This document shows positions 1 to 9,752 of a DNA stretch of 64,000 nucleotides, piece after piece (positions within the stretch are counted from its first letter, which is position 1; each line of letters opens with the position of its first letter). The translations under genes and the position numbers were made by a program. The stretch covers positions 28,595 to 92,594 of the forward strand of contig OMWK01000009.1 of assembly GCA_900314745.1 (NCBI GenBank), given 5' to 3'. This DNA is from an uncultured Eubacteriales bacterium (GTDB lineage Bacteria; Bacillota; Clostridia; Saccharofermentanales; Saccharofermentanaceae). The notes below the pieces were generated by a model. It had not been told where the DNA came from and did no database searches. It saw nothing but the letters and a program-made list of their open reading frames with translations.

Positions 1-381
1 ACTCCCGAACTCGACGACGGCGTTCCTTCATCCGTATTCAACTACAGCGTCGACGGAAGAAACGTAGCGATCCACAGACGTGTATATCAGTTCATCAGAG
101 ACGGTGAAGACGGACAGAGGATATTCGACCTCGACGCCATGTGCGCGGCTTCCGGATACAACCGTACTTCCGATGAGGGATTCGAGTATGCATCAGGCGT
201 ATGCGAGCTCGAGCTGAACGGCAATGCAATGTCACTTACGATCTCTGATGATGAGGTCTCTTACTATGAGGATACTATCCAGGACGATGAGGAACTTTAC
301 AGCGTCAACGGAACCGATACCACGGTAAGCATCGGAATGATCGTAATGATCGAGTACAGTCTCGAGAATCTCGATCAGTAA
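1..381 (+). CDS. C-terminal part of an unrecognised protein (cut by window edge)
   Basis: The reading frame is open from base 1 and ends with TAA at 379-381, so only the last 126 residues are visible. They are acidic and rich in Ser, Asp, Glu and Tyr, with an alternating pattern that suggests beta strands (for example around the LTISDDEVSYY stretch). No membrane segment, cysteine motif or recognisable domain is seen, and the true start lies outside the window. The next gene begins 10 bases later on the same strand, so this is likely the upstream member of the same transcription unit. Function is unknown. Confidence 0.6.
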   Translation, partial: TPELDDGVPSSVFNYSVDGRNVAIHRRVYQFIRDGEDGQRIFDLDAMCAASGYNRTSDEGFEYASGVCELELNGNAMSLTISDDEVSYYEDTIQDDEELYSVNGTDTTVSIGMIVMIEYSLENLDQ

Positions 382-391
382 GAGGTAATGC

Positions 392-961
392 ATGGAAGGA
401 GAACTGCTTCTCTACATTCAGGAATTACGTAACGAGGTCCTCGACCCGATTATGGTATTCATCACCCACACGGGTGATTACGGTGTGTTGTGCATAGCGG
501 CGGCTTTCCTCCTTATCCTGCTTAGAAAGACCCGTAATCTCGGGCATATCATCGCATTCTCCATCGGCATCGAATTTATTATCAATAACGGGATAATCAA
601 GAATCTGGTCGCGAGGATCAGACCATATGAGGTGATCGACGATCTTACTATCCTCATAGGAAAGCAGCCGGATTACTCATTCCCGTCGGGACATACCGGC
701 GTGACTTTTGCTTTCGCGGCGGCAATGCTCTTCGCGCTCTTATTCGGAATCGAAGGTTTACCTAAGAGCAAAAGATTCGTAACGGCGACGCTGCTCGTCA
801 TGTTTTATGCGCTCCTTCTCGGATTCTCCAGACTTTATGTCGGAGTTCACTATCCTACGGACGTATTAAGCGGAATGGTCTTGGGATTCATAACAGGAGC
901 GCTCGGATATTTTATTGAGAAGCGTGTCCGCAGGGCGTGGGAGAAGAAGCATCCGGTCTGA
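392..961 (+). CDS. PAP2-family membrane phosphatase
   Basis: A 189-residue integral membrane protein of the type 2 phosphatidic acid phosphatase family, which removes phosphate from lipid phosphates or undecaprenyl diphosphate at the membrane surface. The three family motifs are all present in order: KNLVARIRP (K-x6-RP), PSGHTG, and SRLYVGVHYPTDVL (SR-x5-H-x3-D). About five hydrophobic segments surround them. AGAGG at 381-385 serves as ribosome binding site for the ATG. The gene sits 10 bases before the ABC fusion gene and upstream of a cardiolipin synthase, so a role in lipid or envelope metabolism is reasonable. The exact substrate cannot be read from sequence. Confidence 0.9.
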   Translation: MEGELLLYIQELRNEVLDPIMVFITHTGDYGVLCIAAAFLLILLRKTRNLGHIIAFSIGIEFIINNGIIKNLVARIRPYEVIDDLTILIGKQPDYSFPSGHTGVTFAFAAAMLFALLFGIEGLPKSKRFVTATLLVMFYALLLGFSRLYVGVHYPTDVLSGMVLGFITGALGYFIEKRVRRAWEKKHPV

Positions 962-971
962 GTGAACTGCC

Positions 972-2567
972 ATGGAAGATAAGAAGAAAATATTGAGAGC
1001 CGAGATAACACTTATTGTTCTTATCGTGGCTCTCGTTGTGCTCTTTCAGATAATCGGAAGCTATGTCCGGGTGATGAATAACAGCGCGGAGCAGTGGAGC
1101 ACCCCCGAAGATCTTCATGGAAAGACGTTCGTATCTACAGTCGGGTCCGATTATGCAAGGGTCATAGGCGAGATATATCCCGAATCCGAGATCATCTATG
1201 TCCAGAGCTGGGCAGATGAGGATATGTTCGTGTCCCTCGGCAAGGCCGACGCTCTTATAACTGAGGCATCGAGTGCCGAGATCATAATGGATGAGTATCC
1301 CGATCTTATCGCAATGGAAGAGCCGGTCGCCAATCTCGAATGCAAATTTGCTTTCTCGGGCTCGGAATTCGGTGAACAGTTAAGGGACGAAGTCGACCGG
1401 TTCCTCAATATGCTTGCGGAAGACGGTACGCTTGACGAGATAAGGGCACACTGGTCGGATCCCGATGCGGCACCTGAGTCGTTAGATATTCCTCCGATGG
1501 AGGGCCCCTCAAGGGGTGAGATCCGCATTGTGACTTCTCTGGACTGGGTGCCGATGGTGTATGAGCTAGACGGTGAACCCGCGGGATTCTTCCTTGAACT
1601 GTGCTACCGCTTCTGTTCATGGGCAAACTACGAGCCTGTATTGGAGAACGTCTCCATTCAGAGTGCAATAGCCGGAATAAGTACAGGCAAGTATGATTGG
1701 ATCTGCTATGGCATGGTGCAGACTCCTGAATCCGATGACCTGTACTTCTCTCAGGTAATCTATTCGGAACCTGTGTATGTGATCGTCAACAGGGACCACT
1801 ATGCAGGCAATACCGATGACGGGGAGCAGGACTCCGGCAATTTCATCGACAACTTCATCGAGGATACGGCCGACAGTTTCCGCTCGAATTTCATCGTCGA
1901 ATCAAGATGGAAGCTTCTTCTGTCGGGACTTGGCGTAACGGCTTTGCTGTCGCTTCTTTCCGGTGTGTTCGGAACAATACTCGGCGGATTCATCTGCTTC
2001 CTTCGAATGCATAAGAACACCTATCTTACGGCGTTTGCCAGGATATACATTAAGACCGTGCAGGGTATCCCCATAATGGTCATGCTGATGATCATCTATT
2101 ATGTCATCTTCGGAAGGAGCTCGCTGAGTGCGTTCTGGGCGTGTGTCATAGGTTTCTCGATAGATTTCTCGGCGTACTGCGCGGAGATATTCAGGAGCGG
2201 AATAGAAGCCGTGCCGCACAATCAGATGCGTGCTGCGACGGCGCTCGGGTTCTCGCGGGCGCAGGCTTTTCGACATGTTGTGCTGCCGCAGACCGTGGTG
2301 CATGTGCTTCCCGTCTACATGGGGCAGTTCATCTCGATGGTAAAGATGACGTCCGTAGCAGGATACATCTCCGTCGAGGACCTGACGAAGATCTCGGACA
2401 TCATAAGAAGCCGCACGTACGAGGCTTTCTTCCCGCTCATCTTCAGTGCAATCGTCTACTTCCTTCTGGCAGCGCTTCTGATGTCTTGCCTCAAGTACCT
2501 TCAGCTGAAGGTCGATCCTTCCGTGCGCAGGCGCGAGATAAAGGGGGTGATCAGGCATGATACTTAA
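972..2567 (+). CDS. Amino-acid type ABC transporter: substrate-binding domain fused to permease, lobes in reversed order
   Basis: A 531-residue fusion. Residues about 9-30 form a membrane anchor. Residues 44-162 look like the second lobe and closing helix of a family-3 solute-binding protein (DLHGKTF near the start, an [16 protein letters not shown] end). Residues 182-275 look like the first lobe of the same family ([17 protein letters not shown], then [15 protein letters not shown]). Residues 305-520 are a HisM/GlnP-type permease with the EAA loop at about 420 ([19 protein letters not shown]). In ordinary members lobe 1 precedes lobe 2, so this domain appears circularly permuted, or it is two half domains. 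The gene overlaps the ATPase gene by 11 bases. The substrate is probably a polar amino acid or similar small molecule; this is inference from family. Confidence 0.85.
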   Translation: MEDKKKILRAEITLIVLIVALVVLFQIIGSYVRVMNNSAEQWSTPEDLHGKTFVSTVGSDYARVIGEIYPESEIIYVQSWADEDMFVSLGKADALITEASSAEIIMDEYPDLIAMEEPVANLECKFAFSGSEFGEQLRDEVDRFLNMLAEDGTLDEIRAHWSDPDAAPESLDIPPMEGPSRGEIRIVTSLDWVPMVYELDGEPAGFFLELCYRFCSWANYEPVLENVSIQSAIAGISTGKYDWICYGMVQTPESDDLYFSQVIYSEPVYVIVNRDHYAGNTDDGEQDSGNFIDNFIEDTADSFRSNFIVESRWKLLLSGLGVTALLSLLSGVFGTILGGFICFLRMHKNTYLTAFARIYIKTVQGIPIMVMLMIIYYVIFGRSSLSAFWACVIGFSIDFSAYCAEIFRSGIEAVPHNQMRAATALGFSRAQAFRHVVLPQTVVHVLPVYMGQFISMVKMTSVAGYISVEDLTKISDIIRSRTYEAFFPLIFSAIVYFLLAALLMSCLKYLQLKVDPSVRRREIKGVIRHDT

Positions 2568-3645
2568 AGTGGAGCATCTTGAGAAGAGATTTCCTGATGG
2601 CACCACGCCCATTAAAGATGTGAACTGCGAGATCAACGAGGGCGATGTCATCTCCGTAATAGGTCCTTCCGGAACGGGCAAGAGCACGTTCATTTACCTT
2701 CTTAACAGACTCGAGGAGCCGACCTCGGGCAAGATCTGGTTTGAAGGCGAGGACACGACGGCAGAAGGTTACGACCTCAACGCCATGCGTAACAGGATAG
2801 GCACGGTATTCCAGTCGTTTGACCTGTTCTCGCACCTGACGATAGTGGAGAACATCATGCTCGCTCCCGTGAAGATCCTCGGCAAGACAAAGCAGGAAGC
2901 GTACGACAGGGCCATAGAGCTTCTGGAGATGGTGGGACTTAGCGAAAAGGCGCTGAACTACCCTTCTGAACTCTCCGGCGGCCAGCAGCAGCGTGCGGCG
3001 ATAGTAAGGGCACTTGCAATGGAGCCGAAGCTTATGCTCTTCGACGAGCCTACATCCGCGCTCGATCCCACGATGGTAGGTGAGGTTCTGTCTGTTATAA
3101 GGAAGCTCGCGAACCAGGGAATGACGATGGTGATAGTCACACATGAGATGAGCTTCGCGAAGAAGGTGGCAAACAGGATGTTCTTCATGGAGGAAGGCGT
3201 TATCTATGAAGAGGGAACGCCGGATCAGATATTCAATAATCCTTCAAGGGAGAAGACGAAGAAGTTCGTCAGAAAGCAGCGCGTGTTCAGAAGGCGCATA
3301 ACTAACGGTCTCGTGGATCTTGGTGACACCAATTCATGCATCTATGATTTCACATACGACAACCTGATTCCGGTGACCATGTGTTATCGCATGCAGTGCC
3401 TGTTTGAGGAGCTTTGCTACAACGCGATACTCATGGAAAGAAAGCCGTCCCAACTCGACCTGACTTACCTCTATTCAGAAGAGGGCGGCATGGTAGAGAT
3501 GACAGTCGAATGGAACGGCGAGCTTAAAGATCCGCTTGAGACGATGGATACCGTGGCGAAGTCCCTTATCTCAGGATATGCAAAGGATATTCGTTACAGC
3601 GTAAAGGACGGCAGAAACATAATTACCGCATGTGTTGCGGAATGA
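2557..3645 (+). CDS. GlnQ-type ABC ATPase with a C-terminal RsbW-like domain
   Basis: Residues 1-240 are a polar amino-acid ABC transporter ATPase: Walker [10 protein letters not shown] at about 36, signature LSGGQQQR at about 138, Walker [13 protein letters not shown] at about 158, and the His switch VTHEMS. GlnQ proteins normally stop near residue 245. Here about 115 residues follow. This tail resembles the ATPase fold of anti-sigma kinases: FEELCYNAI matches the E-E-x3-N box, and [14 protein letters not shown] matches the family's closing strand pair. The ATP-lid glycines and the D-x-G-x-x-F-D-P motif are degraded (NGELKDPL), so the tail is unlikely to bind ATP and may bind a regulator. 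It overlaps the permease gene by 11 bases and clearly forms one transporter with it. Confidence 0.88.
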   Translation: MILKVEHLEKRFPDGTTPIKDVNCEINEGDVISVIGPSGTGKSTFIYLLNRLEEPTSGKIWFEGEDTTAEGYDLNAMRNRIGTVFQSFDLFSHLTIVENIMLAPVKILGKTKQEAYDRAIELLEMVGLSEKALNYPSELSGGQQQRAAIVRALAMEPKLMLFDEPTSALDPTMVGEVLSVIRKLANQGMTMVIVTHEMSFAKKVANRMFFMEEGVIYEEGTPDQIFNNPSREKTKKFVRKQRVFRRRITNGLVDLGDTNSCIYDFTYDNLIPVTMCYRMQCLFEELCYNAILMERKPSQLDLTYLYSEEGGMVEMTVEWNGELKDPLETMDTVAKSLISGYAKDIRYSVKDGRNIITACVAE

Positions 3646-3675
3646 ACAAGACTATATAAGTAGAGGGGTTGGCAC

Positions 3676-5232
3676 ATGAAGAAGATCATAGGCAGAATAC
3701 TTATAGTTATAATTCCCGTCATGCTGCAGATAGCCTGGTATGTCATGCTTTTCGGCGTGATAAACAGAAGTCTTTCCGGCCATTTGGGAGACATATTAAC
3801 GATAGTGTTTACAGTGCTCGCGGTGCTGTTTGTGCTCTCGCTGATAACCAGAAGGGAAGAAAGTTCCTACAAGCTTCTTTGGGTGCTTACCATAGTCGCG
3901 CTTCCGATTCTCGGTGCGATGCTGTACCTTATGCTTGGCAACAAAAAGACGGGAACAAGGCTTAAGAAGAGGCTCAATAAAGCCTCCGTTGAACTTCTCG
4001 AAAAGAGTTTTCTTGAAGAAGAAAAGAGGGGACAGACTGAGACTGATGAGATCATTCAGAAAATCGATAAGGATGACTTAAGACTCGGACAGACTCTGAA
4101 GCAGCTTGCCGAGTCGACCGGGTTCCCGATAGTTCCTAATGACACTTCGAAGTACTATCCTCTTGGCGAGGATATGTACAAGGACATGCTGGAGGATCTT
4201 AAGGAAGCGAAGAAATATGTCTTTGTGGAATACTTCATCATTCAGTCGGGCAAGTTCTGGGATTCGATAGTCGATATCCTCGAGCTCAAGGCCGGAGAGG
4301 GTGTTGATGTCCGCGTAATGTATGATGACCTCGGAAGCATCGGAACATATTCGGTCAAGGATATAAGAAGCCTAAGATCCAAGGGCATCAAGTGCATGGC
4401 CTTCAATCCTTTCTTCCTTATCACATCCCAGTTAAATAACAGGGACCACAGGAAGATCATGGTCATAGACGGTAAGGTCGCATACAGCGGAGGCGTTAAC
4501 CTTGCTGATGAATACATTAATGAGATAGAGAAGTTCGGGCAGTGGAAGGACATCGGCTTCAGACTCACCGGTCCCGCGGTAAGAAGTTATACCTACATGT
4601 TCGCGGAGTTCTGGAATGCATTCACGGTCGAGAAGATACCGGATGAACTGCTGCTTCGATCCTCATATAAGAACGAGACCTGCGATAACGGATATGTGCT
4701 GCCGTTCTACGATTCTCCAATGAGGGTAGAACCTTCGAGCAATGTTCTCTTCACGGAAGTTCTCTCGATGGCTACAGATTATGTATGGTTCTATACGCCT
4801 TATCTCATGCTGGGCGATGCGCTTTTCGATGCGTTCTTAAGGGCCGCAAGAAGAGGAGTTGACGTCAGGATCATCATGCCCGGTATCCCTGATAAGAAGA
4901 TGGTATACCGCCTCGGCAGAAGTTACTACAGAGACCTTATTAAGGCAGGCGTAAAGATATACGAATATACGCCGGGCTTTGTGCACGCGAAGGCATTCAT
5001 CGCTGACGACAAGTTGTGCGGCATAGGTACCGTTAACCTCGATTACAGAAGCCTGTTCCTGCATTTCGAGTGCAGTTCCATATTCTACAAGGCGGACATC
5101 ATAAGTGAGCTTAAGAAGGACTATCAGAATTCACTTAGTAAGAGCCGCCAAAGGACATTGGAGGATACAAAGAGGAATATATTCGGCATGCTTCTAGACA
5201 GCGTGTTAAGAGTAATTGCACCGCTGCTTTGA
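3676..5232 (+). CDS. cls: Cardiolipin synthase
   Basis: A 518-residue membrane phospholipase-D family enzyme that joins two phosphatidylglycerols to make cardiolipin. Three hydrophobic segments occupy residues 1-100. Two HKD catalytic motifs follow: DHRKIMVIDG near residue 258 and VHAKAFIADD near residue 437, each followed by the usual GG/GT-x-N segment (SGGVNLADEY and GTVNLDYRS). Length matches the family. GAGGGG at 3663-3668 is the ribosome binding site. It lies 30 bases after the ABC ATPase gene and is likely cotranscribed with it and with the PAP2 phosphatase upstream. Confidence 0.93.
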   Translation: MKKIIGRILIVIIPVMLQIAWYVMLFGVINRSLSGHLGDILTIVFTVLAVLFVLSLITRREESSYKLLWVLTIVALPILGAMLYLMLGNKKTGTRLKKRLNKASVELLEKSFLEEEKRGQTETDEIIQKIDKDDLRLGQTLKQLAESTGFPIVPNDTSKYYPLGEDMYKDMLEDLKEAKKYVFVEYFIIQSGKFWDSIVDILELKAGEGVDVRVMYDDLGSIGTYSVKDIRSLRSKGIKCMAFNPFFLITSQLNNRDHRKIMVIDGKVAYSGGVNLADEYINEIEKFGQWKDIGFRLTGPAVRSYTYMFAEFWNAFTVEKIPDELLLRSSYKNETCDNGYVLPFYDSPMRVEPSSNVLFTEVLSMATDYVWFYTPYLMLGDALFDAFLRAARRGVDVRIIMPGIPDKKMVYRLGRSYYRDLIKAGVKIYEYTPGFVHAKAFIADDKLCGIGTVNLDYRSLFLHFECSSIFYKADIISELKKDYQNSLSKSRQRTLEDTKRNIFGMLLDSVLRVIAPLL

Positions 5233-5269
5233 TGTATCTGATTACACTATAGAAGGAGAGAAAAATACT

Positions 5270-6088
5270 GTGCAGAGTATAAAGATTGAGAATGTAAAAA
5301 CTGATTCATTTTCTATGGATTACATCAGGTTCGGGCATGGCGAGGGTGTATTCGTAATCATCCCCGGATTAAGCGTTCAGAGCGTAATGCCACTCGCGGA
5401 TATGGTGGCAGATGCGTATAAGATCCTGACGGAAGATTATACGGTTTACATGTTCGACAGAAGAAAGGATCTGCCTGAAGTTTACACGGTTCGTGATATG
5501 GCAAGGGATACAGCTGCCGCCATGCGTGAATTGGGTCTTAAGGATGTTGTGCTTTACGGCGCGTCCCAGGGCGGAATGATATCATCCGTGATCGCTTTGG
5601 AGAATCCCGATCTCATAAGCCGCCTGGTGCTCGCTTCGACAGCAGCCTCTATAGATGAGAATGTCGGCAAGGTTGTTAAGAAGTGGAAGGATCTCGCATC
5701 GGAAGGAAAGGCGGAAGAGCTTTATCTGTCATTCGGTGAGGACATCTATCCGAAGGAGGTCTTCGAGCAGTCCAAGGGCCTTCTCACAGATGCCGCGAAG
5801 ACGGTAACTAAGGAAGAATTGGACCGCTTTGTTATACTCGCATCCGGAATGGAAGGATTCGATGTTCTGGGAGACATCGGCAAGATATCCTGCCCCTTGT
5901 TCCTGATGGGTTCTTCTGACGACAGGGTGCTTGGAAGCGAAGCGAGCATGAAAATCGCGGAGAAGTTTAAAGGCAGGGAAGACTTCCTGTTCCATATGTA
6001 TGAAGGCTACGGCCACTCGGCTTACGATACCGCGCCCGATTATAAGGAGCGGATACTTAAGTTCCTCAAGGGCTTAAGCCGTGGATAA
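5270..6088 (+). CDS. Alpha/beta-fold hydrolase
   Basis: A 272-residue soluble hydrolase. The GTG at 5270 is chosen because AGAAGGAGAG at 5251-5260 sits the right distance before it; a longer frame would run back into cls. The nucleophile elbow is GASQGG (G-x-S-x-G), the likely acid is in GSSDDRVLG, and the catalytic His is in GYGHSAYD near the end, giving a full Ser-Asp-His triad. The fold resembles small esterases and proline-iminopeptidase-like enzymes. The substrate is not predictable. Same strand and close spacing place it in the envelope-lipid gene string. Confidence 0.85.
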   Translation: MQSIKIENVKTDSFSMDYIRFGHGEGVFVIIPGLSVQSVMPLADMVADAYKILTEDYTVYMFDRRKDLPEVYTVRDMARDTAAAMRELGLKDVVLYGASQGGMISSVIALENPDLISRLVLASTAASIDENVGKVVKKWKDLASEGKAEELYLSFGEDIYPKEVFEQSKGLLTDAAKTVTKEELDRFVILASGMEGFDVLGDIGKISCPLFLMGSSDDRVLGSEASMKIAEKFKGREDFLFHMYEGYGHSAYDTAPDYKERILKFLKGLSRG

Positions 6089-6148
6089 TTAGCAGGAAAT
6101 CACTTATAATTACTCCGTTAATCAGAAGGAAATATAAGTACACATACT

Positions 6149-7684
6149 GTGAGCGATAAGAAGACAATAGCCAAGACAGGCGTCATAGGGGTCATTAATC
6201 AGGTGCTGTTCGCGATACTCGGATTTGTATCGCGTAAGCTTTTTATTATCTATATCGGCACGGATATCTTAGGATTAAGCGGTACCTACACGAATGTACT
6301 GTCTACGCTCGCTCTTGCCGACTTAGGATTTGACATCGCGGTTACATATGCTCTTTACAAGCCTCTTAACGAGGGAAATGAGCAGAAGATCAACGCCATA
6401 ATGAGGGCGCTGAAGTCCATCTATAACGTCATAGGAATAGCGTTCATCGCTCTGTCTTTTCTGGCGCTCCCGGCCCTTAAATTCATCATCACAGACATGG
6501 AATTTAAGGATATCTACTATGTGTATTTCCTGATGCAGGCTCTCGCGAGTGCATCGACATATTTCTTCGCCTACAGAAGGACGCTCCTTGTTGCAGACAA
6601 GAAGGAGTATGTCACCAAGACCGTCGATACTGTTGCGACATTCATCTTCAGCATCGCGAAGATCCTGGTCCTCGTCTTGTTCAAAAGCTATCTCATCTAT
6701 ACCGCTATGTCTGTCATTCAGGCATTCGCCACAAACATATACATCTATGTTAAGTGCAACAAAGTCTATCCTTATCTCGACAGCAAGGTTAAGGTCGACC
6801 GTAAGGAAGTCAACGATCTTCTTAACAAGATCAAGGACATCGCATTAGGCAAGATATCAGGCTATGTTTACGGCTGCACGGACATGATCCTCATCTCGAA
6901 GATCATAAGCACGGTAGTCGCAGGATACTACTACAACTACCTGAATGTCATCACGATAATCAGGCAGCTGTCGGTCAATCTTCTAGGTCCCCTTGCACCC
7001 TTCATAGGAAGGAGCCTCGATAAGGACAATGATCCCGTACGCCAGGAGAAATCATTCCGCATGTATACATATGTAAGATTCCTCGTGGCCGTATGTCTTC
7101 TTGTACCCTCAATAATCCTCATCGACCTTTTTATTGAGATGTGGCTCGGCAGGGAATTCGTAATGGACAGCCTGATTGTTGTCCTCGTATGTGCGGACCT
7201 TTACATAAGCCTTGTACACAGTTCTCTATGTGATTTCATGAACGGCGCGGGACTTTTTAAGTACGAGAAGTGGATAAGCCTCACGGGCGCCATTGTTAAT
7301 CTTACAACATCCATTGTTCTCGCTCTTAACGTTGGTCTTCCCGGTATCCTCGCGGGTACCGTTATTGCCCAGGTCGTCTACTGGATCTTAAGAAGCATCA
7401 TCGTATACGATAAGTGCTTCAAGTCGCAGGGGCTTTTCGCGAGGTACTGGCTCAGGATGGGCATCTACCTTGCAGTGTTCCTTCTGTGCACCGCAGCATG
7501 TTATTATGTGTGCCCGTTCATAAACACTAAGTGGATGGTCGTGAACTTCATCTTAAGAGGCATAGTGTGTGAAGTGATGTGTGCCGTTATCGTAGGAGTT
7601 GCATTCATCCCGTCACCGGAGCACAGGACTGCCGTTAACTGGGCGGTGCAGAAGGCAAGATCTGTCATTCACAAAAATGCATAA
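6149..7684 (+). CDS. MOP-superfamily flippase (Wzx-like)
   Basis: A 511-residue protein with about 12-14 hydrophobic helices spread over its whole length, starting GTG. The N-terminus (KTIAKTGVIGVINQVLFAIL) and the GSxxR/LG-containing loops are typical of polysaccharide-type flippases that move lipid-linked sugars across the membrane. No glycosyltransferase genes sit nearby, so the cargo is unknown. AGAAGGA at 6124-6130 lies about 18 bases before the GTG, further than usual, so the start is less certain than the product. The HAD phosphatase gene begins inside its last codons. Confidence 0.8.
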   Translation: MSDKKTIAKTGVIGVINQVLFAILGFVSRKLFIIYIGTDILGLSGTYTNVLSTLALADLGFDIAVTYALYKPLNEGNEQKINAIMRALKSIYNVIGIAFIALSFLALPALKFIITDMEFKDIYYVYFLMQALASASTYFFAYRRTLLVADKKEYVTKTVDTVATFIFSIAKILVLVLFKSYLIYTAMSVIQAFATNIYIYVKCNKVYPYLDSKVKVDRKEVNDLLNKIKDIALGKISGYVYGCTDMILISKIISTVVAGYYYNYLNVITIIRQLSVNLLGPLAPFIGRSLDKDNDPVRQEKSFRMYTYVRFLVAVCLLVPSIILIDLFIEMWLGREFVMDSLIVVLVCADLYISLVHSSLCDFMNGAGLFKYEKWISLTGAIVNLTTSIVLALNVGLPGILAGTVIAQVVYWILRSIIVYDKCFKSQGLFARYWLRMGIYLAVFLLCTAACYYVCPFINTKWMVVNFILRGIVCEVMCAVIVGVAFIPSPEHRTAVNWAVQKARSVIHKNA

Positions 7685-8396
7685 GAATTTTCTTTTTGAC
7701 TTGGACCAGACGCTTCTGGATTTCCACGCTTCCGAGAAGAAAGCTCTCGGCATCGTGCTTACTGCGAACGGGCTCTCGTATTCGGAGGAGATCTACAGGG
7801 ATTTCAAATCTTACAACAAGTCTTTGTGGCTTCAGCTTGAGAAAGGGACCATCACGCGTCCGGAACTTTTTACCAAGAGGTTTCTTTACGTGTTCTCGAA
7901 GTGTGAGGGCGATTCATCCGCTCTTGATCCTTTGAAGATCAATTCGGATTTTATTAAGGCCATGTCCGTAAACGGCGTGCTGATGGAAGGCGCTCTGGAA
8001 TTTGTCAGGAAGCTTAAGGCGGACATTCCCGATTCGAGGATTTACATCGCGTCCAACGGTGCCACGATAAATGCAAAGGGAAGGATAGCTTCCACCGGTC
8101 TTCACAGGTACATAGACGGAGTGTTCATTAGCGAGGACATGGGCGTGACGAAGCCGGATCCTGCATTCTTCGATATGTGCCTCGAGAGGATAGGGGAGCC
8201 GCGGGAGTCCTGCATAATGATTGGTGATTCATTGTCTTCCGATATGCTCGGTGCGAAGAATGCAGCGCTTCAGTCGGTCTGGTTCATGCCCACAGGAAAC
8301 GTTGAAGAAGCTGTGAAGGAGTACGATATCAACTACTGCGCGTTCACTTACGATGAGCTTTACGATGTTCTTGTCAGGTGGTCGGCCAAGCGCTGA
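7677..8396 (+). CDS. HAD-family phosphatase (YjjG-like)
   Basis: A 239-residue haloacid dehalogenase superfamily phosphatase. All four motifs are present: FDLDQTLLDF (nucleophile Asp), YIASNGA, the Lys in TKPDPAFF, and MIGDSLSSDMLGA (metal Asps). The helical cap between motifs I and II and the overall length match pyrimidine 5'-nucleotidase YjjG relatives. The ATG at 7677 overlaps the end of the flippase gene by 8 bases, which suggests translational coupling; a longer upstream frame has no ribosome site. It converges on a diguanylate cyclase gene that ends 6 bases downstream. The true substrate is open. Confidence 0.87.
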   Translation: MHKNFLFDLDQTLLDFHASEKKALGIVLTANGLSYSEEIYRDFKSYNKSLWLQLEKGTITRPELFTKRFLYVFSKCEGDSSALDPLKINSDFIKAMSVNGVLMEGALEFVRKLKADIPDSRIYIASNGATINAKGRIASTGLHRYIDGVFISEDMGVTKPDPAFFDMCLERIGEPRESCIMIGDSLSSDMLGAKNAALQSVWFMPTGNVEEAVKEYDINYCAFTYDELYDVLVRWSAKR

Positions 8397-8401
8397 GAGC
8401 G

Positions 8402-9547
8402 TCACTTTCGCGCGGCCTTCTCCCGGTACAGTGCCTCGTCGGCTTCTCCCAAGGCCTTCTGGAAGTTCGATATGTCTGCTGAATAACCTGCATAACCGAT
8501 GCTCGCGGTAAGTTCATACGCGGCGCCGGATTCCGTGTTGAGGCGGATCAGTGTTTCCTTAATATCACTGCAGAGTTTCTTTATCTGATCTTCACTCTCT
8601 GTCTTTACGATGACGATGAATTCGTCACCGCCATATCTTGCTATGAAGGTCTTCATCGGACTTCCGGCGCAGCTCATCATAAGTGCATCAGCGGCTCTCT
8701 TGATGGCATGATCGCCTTCCACGTGTCCGTAATGGTCGTTGATATGCTTGAACTTGTTCAGGTCTATCATGAGTACATAGCGGTCGATTTTGCCGGGATT
8801 TTGCTTCTGGATGTCGTTCGCGATGTACTTCTTCAGCTGAGTTCTGTTGTTAAGCTTCGTGAGCTCATCGATCGAGACCTGATCGTTCAGGGATGAGATG
8901 TAAACATAGAGCATCATTATGGAGCATCCGAAGCAGAACATCGGTATCTTAAGCCAAAGCGTCTGTATTACTCCGATGACCGCGATACCAAAAGGATACG
9001 CCGCGCTCGTAAGGTAGAGCGATCTGACGGCAAAGTTCTCTTTACTGAACGCCCTGATCACTGACCTTACCGTGCTCACTATGATGTAGATTACCGGTAC
9101 GCTTAAGAAAACGATGTAATATGTCAACGTTAAATTGATGCCTTCTGTTATTACAGTCCCGGGGAAGAAGATAAATAAAACCAATATCAGAACAGATGTA
9201 ACAAGAACGGGTGTCAGAACCAGAAGTCTCATCCTGAGTCTCTGGATATATGCCTCACCCTGTGACAGCTCAGCGTACACGAACCAGAAGCCCGTGATGC
9301 AGCTAAGGACGATGGCGTTGATTATGTTAGCGGCCGCTACAAGCCCGGGGATGGGAGGGAGGTACTTGCCGAGGATCAGAGCCCAGCATATGTCACTCAG
9401 AAAGTACATGATGTGGGCAAAAATGATATTGATAAAGACGACCTGCTTCGACTGGCGTCCGATAGACCCCAGCTCCCTCAAAAGCAGCAACGTGAAGATA
9501 ACGATGCTTACGATATTCGCTTCAACATAAAACCACGTATAATCCAT
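8402..9547 (-). CDS. Membrane diguanylate cyclase (GGDEF)
   Basis: A 381-residue protein with about seven hydrophobic helices in residues 1-220 and a GGDEF domain in residues 225-380 that makes cyclic di-GMP. The active-site motif is ARYGGDEFIV, and the upstream DLNKFKHINDHYGH helix with metal-binding Asp is intact. The product-inhibition site R-x-x-D, normally just before the active site, is absent. The start codon has no clear Shine-Dalgarno; a TATAAT on this strand (9560-9565) lies 12 bases upstream. The N-terminal membrane part resembles the uncharacterised sensor halves of other clostridial cyclases. Confidence 0.9.
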   Translation of the reverse strand: MDYTWFYVEANIVSIVIFTLLLLRELGSIGRQSKQVVFINIIFAHIMYFLSDICWALILGKYLPPIPGLVAAANIINAIVLSCITGFWFVYAELSQGEAYIQRLRMRLLVLTPVLVTSVLILVLFIFFPGTVITEGINLTLTYYIVFLSVPVIYIIVSTVRSVIRAFSKENFAVRSLYLTSAAYPFGIAVIGVIQTLWLKIPMFCFGCSIMMLYVYISSLNDQVSIDELTKLNNRTQLKKYIANDIQKQNPGKIDRYVLMIDLNKFKHINDHYGHVEGDHAIKRAADALMMSCAGSPMKTFIARYGGDEFIVIVKTESEDQIKKLCSDIKETLIRLNTESGAAYELTASIGYAGYSADISNFQKALGEADEALYREKAARK

Positions 9548-9709
9548 ACCAATGCAAGGATTATAGTCTTCAAGATTATTGCAATTATTATTTAGAAATT
9601 AATAAAGTATAAACAGTGACAGGCTGTAATACGCTGTGGTCAGGTGAAGATTCTTACAACAGATGAAGGATCATGTGTTGAGACTGCGACAGGTGAGCCC
9701 CTGATTGAC

Positions 9710-9720
9710 CATGATATAAT
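9710..9720 (+). promoter_or_regulatory. Extended -10 promoter element
   Basis: TATAAT at 9715-9720 is preceded by TG one base away (9712-9713), the extended -10 form. It lies 32 bases before the lipoprotein start. No good -35 is seen, as is common for extended -10 promoters. The rest of the 9548-9752 gap shows nothing else convincing. Confidence 0.5.
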
Positions 9721-9752
9721 GAGGATCAAGAATGAACGAGGGAGTGGCTGAT

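Noticed and set aside
1902..2693. 263-codon minus-strand frame opposite the ABC permease
   Set aside because: Composition is rich in His, Arg and Pro, no domain, no ribosome site; the plus-strand permease and ATPase are certain.
9548..9752. Possible c-di-GMP riboswitch upstream of the lipoprotein gene
   Set aside because: The neighbouring cyclase made this worth a look, but no GEMM-type conserved loops or terminator hairpin are present.
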